From positions 3,224,001 to 3,288,000 of the forward strand of contig NC_014393.1 in the NCBI RefSeq assembly GCF_000145275.1: a stretch of DNA of 64,000 bases, in the 5' to 3' direction. A model generated the notes under the pieces. It was not told the DNA's origin. It did no database searches and saw only the letters and a list, made by a program, of their open reading frames with translations. Origin of the DNA: Clostridium cellulovorans 743B (lineage in GTDB: Bacteria > Bacillota > Clostridia > Clostridiales > Clostridiaceae). The number at the start of each line of letters is the position of its first letter. Within the stretch, counting starts at the first letter, position 1. Shown piece by piece: positions 8,558-16,869 of this stretch. The position numbers were made by a program, and so were the translations under genes.

Positions 8558-9682
8558 TTATCCTCTCCTATCTGCGAAAGATACTGTATTCGTTGATACT
8601 TTCGCATCGTAGTCTTTCTTTAGTATTCTTTTAATTTCAGTTTTATACCCATATGAAGGGAACACCGGGTGTGCATCAAGAAGGGCCCAAATATCTTCTA
8701 ATGGAATATCTTCTCGTCCTTTGAAATTCTCTTGAACATAAGACGCGATATTGTGCAGATTGTAGCAATATTCATCAACAATAGTACTACAACACCCTTC
8801 ATTAAAAAAATCTAATACTAACTGTTCTTCGTTTCCATGCCTATTTTTTGATGATGACTTATCACCAAAAGTTTTCCAGGCTGTTGACTTAAACAGTTTA
8901 AATCCCGCCTCATGACTAGTACAATGAACAAGGTCGTAAACCATCGCATTTTTTGTATTAAAAAATGGAAATGTTGCTACGTGATATTTTCTTCTCGAAG
9001 ACCCTTTCATAAGGTTTATAATTTCCAGTAGTCGTTTTTCGTAGGATGCCTTATCATTTCCATAAGGAACTAATTCTGAGATGTCACTGACCCGGTATGT
9101 ATTTTCATATTTCTTTTTCTTATTATCACGTTTGACCTGCGGGATAGCACGAATAGAATCTGAAATCATATGATTAATTAACACTTCACCCCAATGTCTA
9201 AAAAATGGTAAAAGTGCATCCCAATCAATAGAGGCATCGTATGGATCATATAGCAAAAAGAAATGCATGTGGCTATTTTGATTTAATTGCGGTCCTATCC
9301 ATTTAAGTAGTTCATTGCCTTCATAAACGGTCGTAACAACTTGAAAATTTCTTTCGTTGGATGGAAGGTGTTTTTTCAGCTCTTCTATTTTTGCCTCGAT
9401 GTAATCATTTAAATACAATTGCACCTGTTTTTCTGGATATCTCCTAGCTACATCTAACAAAGCCTTTGCTACACGTATAGGTGTACCATAAACAATTTCT
9501 TTATTATTATTTTTATATACTCCACTGTTGCACATGCAATCAATAAATACAAGGCCGGTACAACTTTCGGTTAACATTAATTTCTGTGCCCATGATTTTA
9601 TGTAGGTCTCAATCAATTCAAACTTCTTGACCGTATGTGGATGTGCATCACTGATTATCTTTGAATTATTACTACTAGCCAT
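8558..9682 (-). CDS. tcmP: Three-Cys-motif partner protein TcmP
   Basis: A 374-residue protein starting ATG 9682 with ribosome site GAGGTGGGG. Its opening (HTVKKFELIETYIKSW), then LVFIDCMCNSGVY and later YGTPIRVAKALLD follow the TcmP family pattern, where a methyltransferase-like strand and a G-S/T-P motif are separated by a loop. The middle has FFLLYDPYDASIDWD and the C-terminus a winged-helix-like segment (about 310-370). TcmP proteins are defined by their constant link to a three-Cys protein, and that partner is the next gene. The biochemical activity is not known; the fold suggests SAM or nucleotide binding. It sits inside the type III restriction operon, between the regulator and mod, which points to a defence-linked role. 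Confidence 0.8.
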   Translation of the reverse strand: MASSNNSKIISDAHPHTVKKFELIETYIKSWAQKLMLTESCTGLVFIDCMCNSGVYKNNNKEIVYGTPIRVAKALLDVARRYPEKQVQLYLNDYIEAKIEELKKHLPSNERNFQVVTTVYEGNELLKWIGPQLNQNSHMHFFLLYDPYDASIDWDALLPFFRHWGEVLINHMISDSIRAIPQVKRDNKKKKYENTYRVSDISELVPYGNDKASYEKRLLEIINLMKGSSRRKYHVATFPFFNTKNAMVYDLVHCTSHEAGFKLFKSTAWKTFGDKSSSKNRHGNEEQLVLDFFNEGCCSTIVDEYCYNLHNIASYVQENFKGREDIPLEDIWALLDAHPVFPSYGYKTEIKRILKKDYDAKVSTNTVSFADRRG

Positions 9683-9691
9683 ATCCCCACC

Positions 9692-9916
9692 TCATCCTTC
9701 TGTAGAATCATTCTCTCCCGGAATCAACTCAACAATGTCTCCAATGTCACATTCCAAGGCCTTACATACTTTTATTAATACTTCCATGCTCACATTTTCG
9801 CCTTTAGAAAGTTTTGTAACAGAAGCCCAGCTGATTGCTGCATCAGCCTGTAAATCTTTCTTTTTCATCTCTTTATCTATTAGGATTTTCCATAATTTTT
9901 TATAACTTACTTCCAC
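9692..9916 (-). CDS. YozG-like XRE helix-turn-helix regulator of the restriction operon
   Basis: A small Cro/CI-type DNA-binding protein of about 74 residues, all helix-turn-helix: SYKKLWKILIDKEMKKKDL, AAISWASVTKLSKGE, VSMEVLIKVCKALECDIGDIV. An upstream GTG (9925) is in frame, but GTG 9916 has ribosome site AGAGAGG at the right distance and fits the compact family start. It is the first gene of the operon, 10 bases before tcmP. Controllers in this place usually delay or limit restriction expression, so autoregulation is likely. Start codon uncertain; function as regulator firm. Confidence 0.8.
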   Translation of the reverse strand: MEVSYKKLWKILIDKEMKKKDLQADAAISWASVTKLSKGENVSMEVLIKVCKALECDIGDIVELIPGENDSTEG

Positions 9917-9976
9917 ATTTGTCACCTCTCTGTTTTATAAAAAGACACAATAATCCAAATTACCGTTACTGTTACC

Positions 9977-10010
9977 AGTATAGCACAAGAACTCATTAAC
10001 CTTAATTGTA
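9977..10010 (-). promoter_or_regulatory. Candidate promoter of the restriction/TcmP operon
   Basis: On the minus strand an extended -10 TGCTATACT (TATACT at 9982-9977) lies 17 bases after TTAAGG, a weak -35. Just downstream GTAACAGTAAC forms a short direct repeat that could be the operator for the HTH protein. The weak -35 makes this a tentative call. Confidence 0.35.
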
Positions 10011-10108
10011 AAATGAAAATCCATGCTATTAGGCTTGTTTCTAGTAGGATTAATATAGTTTGTATTGATAAAGGGTGTATAGATTTTTCCTTTACAAATA
10101 GTAATGCT

Positions 10109-10141
10109 AGAAGACTAATCAATGTTAATGGTTGGTCTTCT
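10109..10141. other. Hairpin upstream of the IS30 transposase gene
   Basis: AGAAGAC at 10109-10115 and GTCTTCT at 10135-10141 flank an inner region that extends the stem to 13 pairs with two G-U wobbles. On the plus strand a T-rich run (TTTTGTTTG) follows, so it could terminate transcription entering the insertion element. Function not proven. Confidence 0.4.
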
Positions 10142-10213
10142 TTTGTTTGATGATTGAAATAGTTTAACATGATTGCTATCCTTGTTATGCTGGTGGCGGA
10201 TAAGGAGATAATC

Positions 10214-11509
10214 ATGTCTAAATATTTAACTTACGAAGAACGCCTTGATATTCAGGCGTGTTTAAAAGAAAATCTTTCTTTTGGAGCAATTGGCAAGATA
10301 GTTAAGAAAGATCGTACTACTATCGCCAAGGAGATAAAAAAGCATGCAACTGAAATAAAAACTGGATACAGTGGGTGGCCATACAATACCTGTAAACGCC
10401 GCTCAAGCTGCAAACTAAAACGTATATGCAAAAAAGAAGAGTGTACTCATCCTTCAGCACAGTACTGTAAGATTTGTCGCAACTGCAATGATCTTTGTTC
10501 AGAGTTTGAAGAAGAAATCTGTTCAAGTAGTTTTAAACCACCTTATGTTTGTAATGGGTGTGGACAGCTTAACAGATGTACTCTTAAAAAAATGATGTAT
10601 TATGCAGATGATGCCCAGACCGCCTTTGAAGAAAACATATCAGATGCAAGGAGTGGAATTCTCTCAAGTGAAGCGGAGCTTGCAAGACTGAATACTTTGA
10701 TTTCACCACTGATTAAACAAGGTCAATCGATACACCAGATATATATCGATCATATAAATGAGCTCATGTGTAGTGAAAAGACACTCTATAACTACATAGA
10801 TGCATGCCTCTTTGATGTACGAAACATTGACTTACCACGCAAGGTAAAATATCGACCACGCTACAAGAAATCAGAATTCAAAGTTGATAAAGGATGCCGT
10901 ATAGGCCGGAATTACAAAGATTTTCAAGCCTTTATGGAAAAGAATCCAGAGCTTTCTATTGTACAAATGGATTCCGTTATAGGAAGCAAAGGTGGAAATG
11001 TCCTATTAACCATTCACTTTGTGAATACTAGTCTTATGTTGGCGTTCGTGCGTGATTCAAATACCTCACAGTCGGTTATTGATGTTTTTGAACATATTTA
11101 TCAGGTAATAGGAAAAACAGAGTTTAAGAATTTGTTTCCAGTCATCCTTACGGATAATGGCAGTGAGTTCTCCAATCCGAAAGCCATTGAATTTGGACCT
11201 GATGGACTTAGAAGAACTTATGTGTTTTATTGTGATCCAAGCAGCCCTTATCAAAAGGTCTCCATAGAGGTAAATCATGAGTTAGTTCGAAGAATTCTCC
11301 CTAAAGGGACTACTTTTGAGCTTTTAGACCAAAAAGACATATGTCTTATGATGAACCATATAAATTCATACAAAAGAAAAAAGCTGAACAACAGGAGTCC
11401 ATTCCAGGCGTTCAGCTTTTACTATGGAGAAGATTTACTACACAGGTTAGATTGTTTCTCAGTAGCAGCTGAGGAAATCATTCTAAAACCAGCACTTCTC
11501 AAAAAATAA
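10214..11509 (+). CDS. IS30-family transposase
   Basis: About 431 residues from ATG 10214, which has AAGGAGATAATC before it; a longer frame from 10169 lacks a ribosome site. The N-terminus is the IS30 helix-turn-helix (MSKYLTYEERLDIQACL, IGKIVKKDRTTIAKEIKKH). A cysteine-rich zinc-finger-like segment follows (about 60-130, many CxxC pairs). The C-terminal DDE catalytic core shows QMDSVIG, LTDNGSEF and IEVNHELVRR, supplying D, D and E. IS30 enzymes move by a circular copy intermediate. The gene looks intact. I could not find matching terminal inverted repeats in the flanks, so the exact ends are not given. It lies upstream of, and opposite to, the restriction operon and may mark the island edge. 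Confidence 0.92.
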   Translation: MSKYLTYEERLDIQACLKENLSFGAIGKIVKKDRTTIAKEIKKHATEIKTGYSGWPYNTCKRRSSCKLKRICKKEECTHPSAQYCKICRNCNDLCSEFEEEICSSSFKPPYVCNGCGQLNRCTLKKMMYYADDAQTAFEENISDARSGILSSEAELARLNTLISPLIKQGQSIHQIYIDHINELMCSEKTLYNYIDACLFDVRNIDLPRKVKYRPRYKKSEFKVDKGCRIGRNYKDFQAFMEKNPELSIVQMDSVIGSKGGNVLLTIHFVNTSLMLAFVRDSNTSQSVIDVFEHIYQVIGKTEFKNLFPVILTDNGSEFSNPKAIEFGPDGLRRTYVFYCDPSSPYQKVSIEVNHELVRRILPKGTTFELLDQKDICLMMNHINSYKRKKLNNRSPFQAFSFYYGEDLLHRLDCFSVAAEEIILKPALLKK

Positions 11510-11967
11510 CATATAAATAAGTAGTGGCTACCGGCAAACCTTACCTTATATATGACTACAGCAGGGGTGGATTTTCCGATTACAAAAAATCGACCGAAGA
11601 TCGACCTTCTATTTGGCATGCACTTTTTTAAATGTCAGTAAGATAATTATAGCAAAATTCCTGAAAAAACAGTATGTTAACCGGGATTTTGGATTACAAA
11701 ATTGGATATTTGTTTTCAAAATGGGACTTTCGCTTACAAAAGGAGAACTTCATTTTCAAAATGGGATTCTTGGGCTACAAATGGGAAACTCGTGTTACAA
11801 TTCACCAAGAACTCATTAAATATAAGAGACATTCTTCACAAATACAAGAATTCACTTTCAAAATGGTTGAAAAAACTTCACCTTCCTGATATAATATGTA
11901 ATTTTAAACTCAATAGTAATACAAAATCTATTACCATAATATTAGAAACTTAAATTTATTTTTCTAA
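11510..11967. other. Non-coding stretch after the transposase
   Basis: No credible gene. The first part (to about 11640) is probably the right end of the insertion element: it keeps the higher GC of the transposase. The rest contains the periodic repeat block listed separately. Short overlapping plus-strand frames here come only from the repeats and lack ribosome binding sites. Confidence 0.5.
11690..11868. repeat. Direct repeats with a 20-21 bp period
   Basis: The core T-N-CAAA recurs with its last base at 11700, 11720, 11740, 11760, 11781 and 11801, and again, weaker, near 11820, 11842 and 11862. Units alternate between TTACAAA and TTTTCAAAATGGGA. Strong copies are followed by TGGGA. The spacing is two turns of the DNA helix, so a protein could bind every copy on one face. 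Multiple end repeats of this kind are typical of transposase-binding ends of elements such as IS21, but no istA or istB is nearby. Confidence 0.65.
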
Positions 11968-12002
11968 CAAAAAAGATATCAACTACTTAGTCAATATCTT
12001 TT
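11968..12002 (-). terminator. Terminator of rlmD
   Basis: On the minus strand AAAAGATAT pairs with ATATCTTTT across a 16-base loop and runs into TTTTTTG. It is about 110 bases beyond the rlmD stop, which is the only upstream minus-strand gene. Confidence 0.7.
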
Positions 12003-12113
12003 CGAGGTTTTCATGGTAGAGACGAGGGAAGTAAAATCTTTCTGTTTCCTCACCCTGTCTTCCGAAACATATACATTTTATCCCAAACTACAACCCCAGT
12101 ATTCTCAATACTT

Positions 12114-13481
12114 CTAACTGTGTTTCCTTTGTAGCCTTACTACCGTCTCCACGTGGGGCGTATGAGGGAACATATCCTTAACCCTTACCTTATCAACCCT
12201 ATAACCAGCAGCCTCAAGTTCCTTCAAGTTAACCACCAAAGACTCAGGATTACAAGAAACATAGACAATATTCTTAGCATCAAAGTCTATAACATATTTC
12301 ATAGCAGCACTACTTACACCAGCTCTTGGAGGATCTAGAATAATAGTATCAGGCTTTTCTTTTATTGTTTTAATAGTTTCTGCAACATCACCTGCGATAA
12401 ATTTGCAGTTTGTAAGACCATTAAGCTCAGCATTTATCTCTGCTGCCTTAACAGCTTCTTCTATAAGTTCAAGACCGATAACCTTTTTGGCCTTTGGAGC
12501 GACGATTTGGCCAATAGTTCCAGTACCACAATAAAGATCAAAAACAACCTTATCATCACTTTCGCCAATATATTCTTTAACTATTGAATAAAGTTTTTCT
12601 GCTCCCTTTGAATTAGTTTGGAAAAATGATAAAGGCGATATTTTAAAGTTTAAACCTAAAAGATTTTCTGTTATATAATCCTGTCCATATAAAACTTTCA
12701 ACTCGTCTATTTTCACAGCATCAGAAAAACTATCATTTATAGTATGAAGAATTCCTTTGATTTTGTTTTCTAATGGAAGCTTTAAAAGTCTTTCCTTAAG
12801 TTCTATAAAATCTTCATTTAGCTGGGAAGTTGTTACTACATTTATCATAAGTTCTCTAGTGTTTTTCCCTTGTCTTATGATAAGATTTCTCATAAAACCT
12901 TCTCTGCTCATGACTCTATATTTAGGAAAACCTTTTTCTTTTACATATTCCAAAGTTTCCTTTAGGATCGTTCTATAATCTTCTTCTACAAGGTAACATT
13001 GATCAACTGTCAAAATTCCAAAACTCATTCCTCTTGCATGAAGTCCTAAAGTTATTTCTCCACCCTTTTCCATGTCTCCAAAGGTAAATTCCATTTTGTT
13101 TCTGTAATGAAACATCTCTGGGCTTCCTTCTATTCCTTCAAATTCAAAGCCCGTTATATTCTTTTTCTCAAATAACTTTAGCACTTGATTCTTCTTGAAT
13201 TCTAGTTGCTTTTCATAGTCAAGATATTGATGTGTACAGCCTCCACAACCTTGATAAAAATGTGGACATGGTGCTTGTACTTTGTAATTAGCATCCTCGA
13301 GGGTTTCTAATATCCTTGCTTCCATGTGTCCTTTTTTTCTTCTATTCTCTATAACAAGTAACTTTTGTCCTGGCAATGCATTCTTTATGTAAACTTCTTC
13401 TTCATTTTTAAGTCCTACTCCATAGCCTGGAAAAGCTGTATCTGTTATCTCTATTTCAAATGGTTTCTTTTTTCTTCCCAT
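12114..13481 (-). CDS. rlmD: 23S rRNA (uracil-C5)-methyltransferase, RlmD/RumA type
   Basis: A 455-residue enzyme that transfers a methyl group from SAM to C5 of a 23S rRNA uridine. The N-terminal TRAM RNA-binding domain spans about residues 1-60. The 4Fe-4S cysteines appear in CPHFYQGCGGC. The Rossmann core has VFDLYCGTGTIGQ (SAM site) and DPPRAG. The catalytic cysteine is in YVSCNPESL and the base glutamate in PHTPHVETVV. Length and motif order match the family throughout. In Firmicutes single enzymes of this type (RlmCD) may modify two positions, so the exact target is not fixed by sequence. Single gene with its own terminator. Confidence 0.93.
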   Translation of the reverse strand: MGRKKKPFEIEITDTAFPGYGVGLKNEEEVYIKNALPGQKLLVIENRRKKGHMEARILETLEDANYKVQAPCPHFYQGCGGCTHQYLDYEKQLEFKKNQVLKLFEKKNITGFEFEGIEGSPEMFHYRNKMEFTFGDMEKGGEITLGLHARGMSFGILTVDQCYLVEEDYRTILKETLEYVKEKGFPKYRVMSREGFMRNLIIRQGKNTRELMINVVTTSQLNEDFIELKERLLKLPLENKIKGILHTINDSFSDAVKIDELKVLYGQDYITENLLGLNFKISPLSFFQTNSKGAEKLYSIVKEYIGESDDKVVFDLYCGTGTIGQIVAPKAKKVIGLELIEEAVKAAEINAELNGLTNCKFIAGDVAETIKTIKEKPDTIILDPPRAGVSSAAMKYVIDFDAKNIVYVSCNPESLVVNLKELEAAGYRVDKVRVKDMFPHTPHVETVVRLQRKHS

Positions 13482-14021
13482 AAGTATCTCCCTTATCGTT
13501 GAATAATTACAAATCTATGATTTAATAGTTTTTTGATGTTTAATAATCTATAATATTATCTTATATGTTGGTATAAATGTAAACCATAAAACGCCTTTTT
13601 TCTGATTTTGTCTTGCGGTGGTGGATTTCTAATGATGCTTCAGCAATATAGTAGTGCTATATAACCTTAGTTACAAATAAACAATAGTTTGGATATTCTG
13701 TTTATTTCAAAGAAAAATCTTAAGGACATGTTGTCTCATACGCCACATGTTGAGTGTATGAGTAGAAATGAAATATAATTAATTGAAAATTGTTTAACTG
13801 TAGTATACAATCAAAGTAAAATCCAAAATGCTCAAAAACAACTGTTGAAAGTATAAAAAATTTATAAGATTATGAACGATCATAGAATATTTCTATAAGT
13901 GAATATGCTTATTGTTTTCACAGAAAGACATCATTTATTGAATAGAATTTCTATTTAAATAAACTTGTAAATAGATAAATTCAGGCCGAACAAAAAAATG
14001 CTAAGAAGATGAGGACTAGTT
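13482..14021. other. Intergenic region, no gene recognised
   Basis: 540 bases between divergent genes. It holds promoters for rlmD and the acetyltransferase gene. The minus strand near 13590-13670 gives a short readable peptide frame without start or family match; it may be a decayed gene end but is not called. No riboswitch or repeat was seen. Confidence 0.4.
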
Positions 14022-14804
14022 ATGTATACGAAGCAAGATTTAAAAAATATGATAAAAGAAATGGGTATAGATTCTACAGATACCGTGTTTATTCATTCAT
14101 CCATGAAATCAATTGGTGAAGTTTTAGGTGGTGCCAATACAGTACTTGATTCATTCATGGAATATTTAGTGAACGGTTTATTAATTATTCCTACACATAC
14201 TTGGAAGAGTATGTCTGAGTCTCATAATGAGTATGACCCAAGTAAAGAGCCATCTTGCGTTGGGATATTAACCAATTTATTTATGAAAAAAGAGGGCGTT
14301 ATTCGTTCGTTGCATCCAACACATAGTGTAGCTGCCTATGGTAACGATAGTATAGAATATGTAAAAGGGGAAGAAGATGTAGCAACGCCTTGCGCAGTCG
14401 GTGGATGCTATGACCGTTTAAGAGAAAGAAATGCTAAAATCCTTTTATTAGGAGTAAACCATATTCGTAACACATTTATTCATTGTGTGGAAGAGATTTT
14501 ACAGGTACCAAATCGTTTTACAGAAAAACCTGTACTATTTAAAATTGTAATGCCAGATGGAAGCTTAAAAGAAAGCCATGTATATCGCCATTACAATAAA
14601 ACTACGGCTCATATATCAGAGGCATATACTAAATTGGAGCAGGCATTCTATGATAATAATGTAGCAAAGCAAGTTAAGTTTGGAGATGCTGTTTGCATTT
14701 TATGTGATGCAAATGGTATTTTCGAAGTTACAAAAAAGGTGTTATCTCATCAGATCAATTGCCTGATGGAATTAGATGAAATTCCAAAAGAATGGTGGCT
14801 ATAG
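14022..14804 (+). CDS. AAC(3)-family aminoglycoside N-acetyltransferase-like protein
   Basis: A 260-residue protein of the antibiotic N-acetyltransferase (AAC(3)) fold. Family motifs are TVFIHSSMKSIGEVLGGA near residue 20, IIPTHTW, RSLHPTHSVAAYG (the conserved histidine) and ILLLGVNHIRNTFIHCVEE. Enzymes of the family acetylate the 3-amino group of 2-deoxystreptamine aminoglycosides using acetyl-CoA. Many chromosomal members act on other or unknown amines, so resistance cannot be claimed. Start ATG is preceded by GATGAGGAC. It stands alone with a terminator about 190 bases downstream. Confidence 0.85.
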   Translation: MYTKQDLKNMIKEMGIDSTDTVFIHSSMKSIGEVLGGANTVLDSFMEYLVNGLLIIPTHTWKSMSESHNEYDPSKEPSCVGILTNLFMKKEGVIRSLHPTHSVAAYGNDSIEYVKGEEDVATPCAVGGCYDRLRERNAKILLLGVNHIRNTFIHCVEEILQVPNRFTEKPVLFKIVMPDGSLKESHVYRHYNKTTAHISEAYTKLEQAFYDNNVAKQVKFGDAVCILCDANGIFEVTKKVLSHQINCLMELDEIPKEWWL

Positions 14805-14993
14805 CTAAACCTTCACATAAAATCTATTCTAAAATAATAATTTATGAGGTTTATTGATATGTTTCCGAGAACGGACAAGTTCAAATGACATTCATTCTGT
14901 CCTCTCGAGCCATGTGGAAACAATTGCAAAACTAGAGTGTAAATAGCTTTATATCAAAGGCTTTAAAGTAAATATTAAAGTGTATTTCAGCCT

Positions 14994-15016
14994 CCCTCAA
15001 ACTAAAAATTTGGGGG
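14994..15016 (+). terminator. Terminator after the acetyltransferase gene
   Basis: CCCTCAAA pairs with TTTGGGGG (one G-U wobble) over a short A-rich loop, followed by ATTTTACTTT. It lies about 190 bases past the stop, so the transcript would have a long 3' tail. Upstream (14805-14990) nothing else was seen. Confidence 0.6.
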
Positions 15017-15133
15017 ATTTTACTTTAATGGGAGATACTTTTACGCAGAACTAGATCTACTTGCCTTAAGATATAGGTTTTGCGTATTTACTTATAGAAA
15101 AAGTATAATGAATTTTCTATGAGTTCATTATAT

Positions 15134-15196
15134 AAGTTGGGTTAACTGATATTTATTATCAACTAACTTGATGATATTAAATTATTAACATATAAT
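15134..15196 (+). promoter_or_regulatory. Promoter and possible operator of the ZIP transporter gene
   Basis: TTGATG (15168-15173), a 17-base spacer and a perfect TATAAT (15191-15196) make a strong sigma-A promoter. An imperfect inverted repeat, AAGTTGGGTT at 15134 and AACTAACTT at 15161-15169, overlaps the -35 and could bind a metal-responsive repressor; that part is inference. Confidence 0.65.
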
Positions 15197-15197
15197 A

Positions 15198-15280
15198 TAT
15201 ATAAGTTCCAATACTGTTTCTACATTAAATCCTTATACTATTTATGAAATCAATGTAGCTTTTTAATGGGAACTTATATA
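15198..15280 (+). ncRNA. Structured 5' leader (nested hairpins) of the ZIP gene
   Basis: A perfect 12-base inverted repeat, TATATAAGTTCC at 15198-15209 and its complement at 15269-15280, encloses a second one, CTACATT at 15220-15226 and AATGTAG at 15252-15258. The predicted transcription start, from the TATAAT at 15191, falls at about 15203, so the message would open directly with the outer stem. About 40 bases separate the structure from the ribosome site. It matches no riboswitch class I know by eye. Confidence 0.5.
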
Positions 15281-15333
15281 AATACACTTAATTCTGTTTT
15301 TTGAAAAGAAATTATCTTGAAGGAGATGATAAT

Positions 15334-16128
15334 ATGTTTGAAAACTTAAGCGCTATACAGCTTGCTCTTTTAGGTGGATTATTCACCTGGGCAATGACTG
15401 CTTTAGGCTCAGCAATGGTTTTTTTCTTTAAAGAGATAAAACCTAAAACTTTAAATTTGATGCTTGGTATTGCCAGTGGTATTATGATTGCGGCTTCCTT
15501 TTGGTCTTTACTATTACCAGCTCTAGAACTTAGCAACCATTATCGTTTTCCTTGGTTTCCGGTTGTGTTAGGTTTTGGACTAGGCGGTGCCTTTCTGTAT
15601 TTAACTGATAAAATAGTTCCACATATTCACAGACTTGAAGACAAACCTGAAGGTCCTCCAAGTAGCTTAAAACGTAGTATACTTTTAGTTGTTGCTATAA
15701 CAATGCATAATATTCCTGAAGGCTTATCCTTCGGTGTAGCATTTGGTAATGCAACATATCAAAATCTTTCTATAGCAAGTGCTGCTGTTTTAGCTCTTGG
15801 TATTGGATTACAAAACTTTCCTGAAGGTGCTGCTGTATCCATCCCTTTAAGGCGTGATGGTATGTCTAGATATAAAGCTTTTATGTACGGTCAAGCTTCT
15901 GGTATTGTAGAACCTTTAGCAGCTGTTTTCGGAGCTGCTTTGGCTCTTTGGATATCACCACTTTTACCTTATGCTTTAGCTTTTGCTGCTGGTGCTATGA
16001 TTTATGTAGTAGTTGAAGAATTAATTCCTGAGTCACAAACTGACTCGCATCTATATGGTCATTCTGCCACCTTTGGAGCAATGCTAGGTTTTATGATAAT
16101 GACTTTCTTAGATATCGCTCTTGGATAA
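15334..16128 (+). CDS. ZIP-family metal cation transporter
   Basis: A 264-residue inner-membrane protein with about eight transmembrane helices. The diagnostic ZIP metal-site motifs are HNIPEGLSFG (helix 4) and QNFPEGAAV (helix 5); the loop before them has a short histidine-containing stretch (PHIHRLED). ZIP proteins of the ZupT/GufA branch carry zinc, iron or manganese into the cytosol. ATG 15334 has an excellent ribosome site (AAGGAGATGATAAT), so the longer frame from 15301 is not used. It is a single gene between a strong promoter with a folded leader and a strong terminator, which suggests its own metal-dependent control. Confidence 0.9.
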   Translation: MFENLSAIQLALLGGLFTWAMTALGSAMVFFFKEIKPKTLNLMLGIASGIMIAASFWSLLLPALELSNHYRFPWFPVVLGFGLGGAFLYLTDKIVPHIHRLEDKPEGPPSSLKRSILLVVAITMHNIPEGLSFGVAFGNATYQNLSIASAAVLALGIGLQNFPEGAAVSIPLRRDGMSRYKAFMYGQASGIVEPLAAVFGAALALWISPLLPYALAFAAGAMIYVVVEELIPESQTDSHLYGHSATFGAMLGFMIMTFLDIALG

Positions 16129-16171
16129 ATAAATTAAAAAGCTTAAAGTTTAATTATCAATATGAATTTTG

Positions 16172-16219
16172 CATAAAAATAAAAAAACCCTAGATATCTT
16201 GGGTTTTTTTATTTTTATG
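16172..16219. terminator. Strong bidirectional terminator
   Basis: CATAAAAATAAAAAAACCC at 16172-16190 is perfectly complementary to 16201-16219, with a 10-base loop and long T-runs on both strands. It ends the ZIP transcript and also any minus-strand transcript from the gene at 16363. Confidence 0.9.
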
Positions 16220-16362
16220 TACGTACCAATATAATTATATAGTATAAAAATTTAGGTTTATCGAAACTTTATCACTATATGTAGGTTACCTATAATGAAA
16301 ATTTCCACAATGCTACTTAAAACTTTATAACTACATTAAGATTCCAGTTAAAAAATCTAAAA

Positions 16363-16755
16363 CTATAGAATAGCTTCTCCTAAAGTCTTGCCGTTTTTAA
16401 CACATCTGCATATTGTATAGTAGCAAAGTGCTGAAACAACAAGTAAAATAGCAACTACACCGTATTCTTTATTTGCAACTATTTTATATCCAAGCCCTTT
16501 TAAAACAGGTTTAGATACAAGGAATATTAACATTGCAATAGCAGTAGTTATTATCGTATCGATTACAGAAACACCTAAAGCACTTATAAATGATCTTGAC
16601 TTAAAAGAATCTACCTTTTTAACTTCTTCAACCTTTGGTGACTCAGCTTTAACATCTTCAATTGCTTCTGTTTCTTCAACTACTTTAGTTTCTTCAACTT
16701 CTACGTTTTCAGCCTCTGATATAATTTCTTCTTTTTCATTATTTTGTTCTAACAT
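16363..16755 (-). CDS. Small acidic membrane protein, RDD-like C-terminus
   Basis: 130 residues. The first 50 or so are very acidic and repetitive in E, V and T (EEIISEAENVEVEETKVVEE). Two or three hydrophobic helices follow: ALGVSVIDTIITTAIAMLIF and VVAILLVVSALCYYTICR. The end, VKNGKTLGEAIL, resembles the G-x-T-x-G-E/K motif of RDD membrane proteins. The family call is weak, and the role is not known. Start ATG 16755 has GGAGGTG upstream. Confidence 0.65.
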   Translation of the reverse strand: MLEQNNEKEEIISEAENVEVEETKVVEETEAIEDVKAESPKVEEVKKVDSFKSRSFISALGVSVIDTIITTAIAMLIFLVSKPVLKGLGYKIVANKEYGVVAILLVVSALCYYTICRCVKNGKTLGEAIL

Positions 16756-16834
16756 ATAACAAAAACACCTCCATTTCTACTTACAATATAATTATGCCTT
16801 ATATCTTGTAACAAGTAAATAGCCTAAAAACAAG

Positions 16835-16869
16835 AAATTAGCCTAAATGTTGAACTTTTAGGCTAATTT
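16835..16869. other. Perfect 13-bp hairpin in intergenic region
   Basis: AAATTAGCCTAAA at 16835-16847 pairs with 16857-16869 over a nine-base loop. The motif AGCCTAAAAA occurs once more at 16820. It lies about 80 bases before the minus-strand gene and 190 before the plus-strand gene, so it could be an operator or a terminator against antisense reading. The rest of 16756-17062 shows nothing definite. Confidence 0.4.

Noticed and set aside
9922..10170. Minus-strand hydrophobic frame (MLNYFNHQTKEDQ...) directly before the HTH gene
   Set aside because: It has an AAGGA near its ATG, but contains the 10109 hairpin and the likely operon promoter, and its product looks like translated AT-rich DNA. 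A small membrane protein is not excluded.
11613..11953. Three overlapping plus-strand frames after the transposase
   Set aside because: They arise from the periodic repeat; no ribosome site and repetitive product in each frame.
13590..13680. Possible protein remnant on the minus strand
   Set aside because: About 30 readable codons only, no family pattern; could be chance.
14860..14930. Stem-like stretch examined as a tRNA
   Set aside because: No T-loop (GGTTCGAATCC-type) sequence and only a five-base stem.
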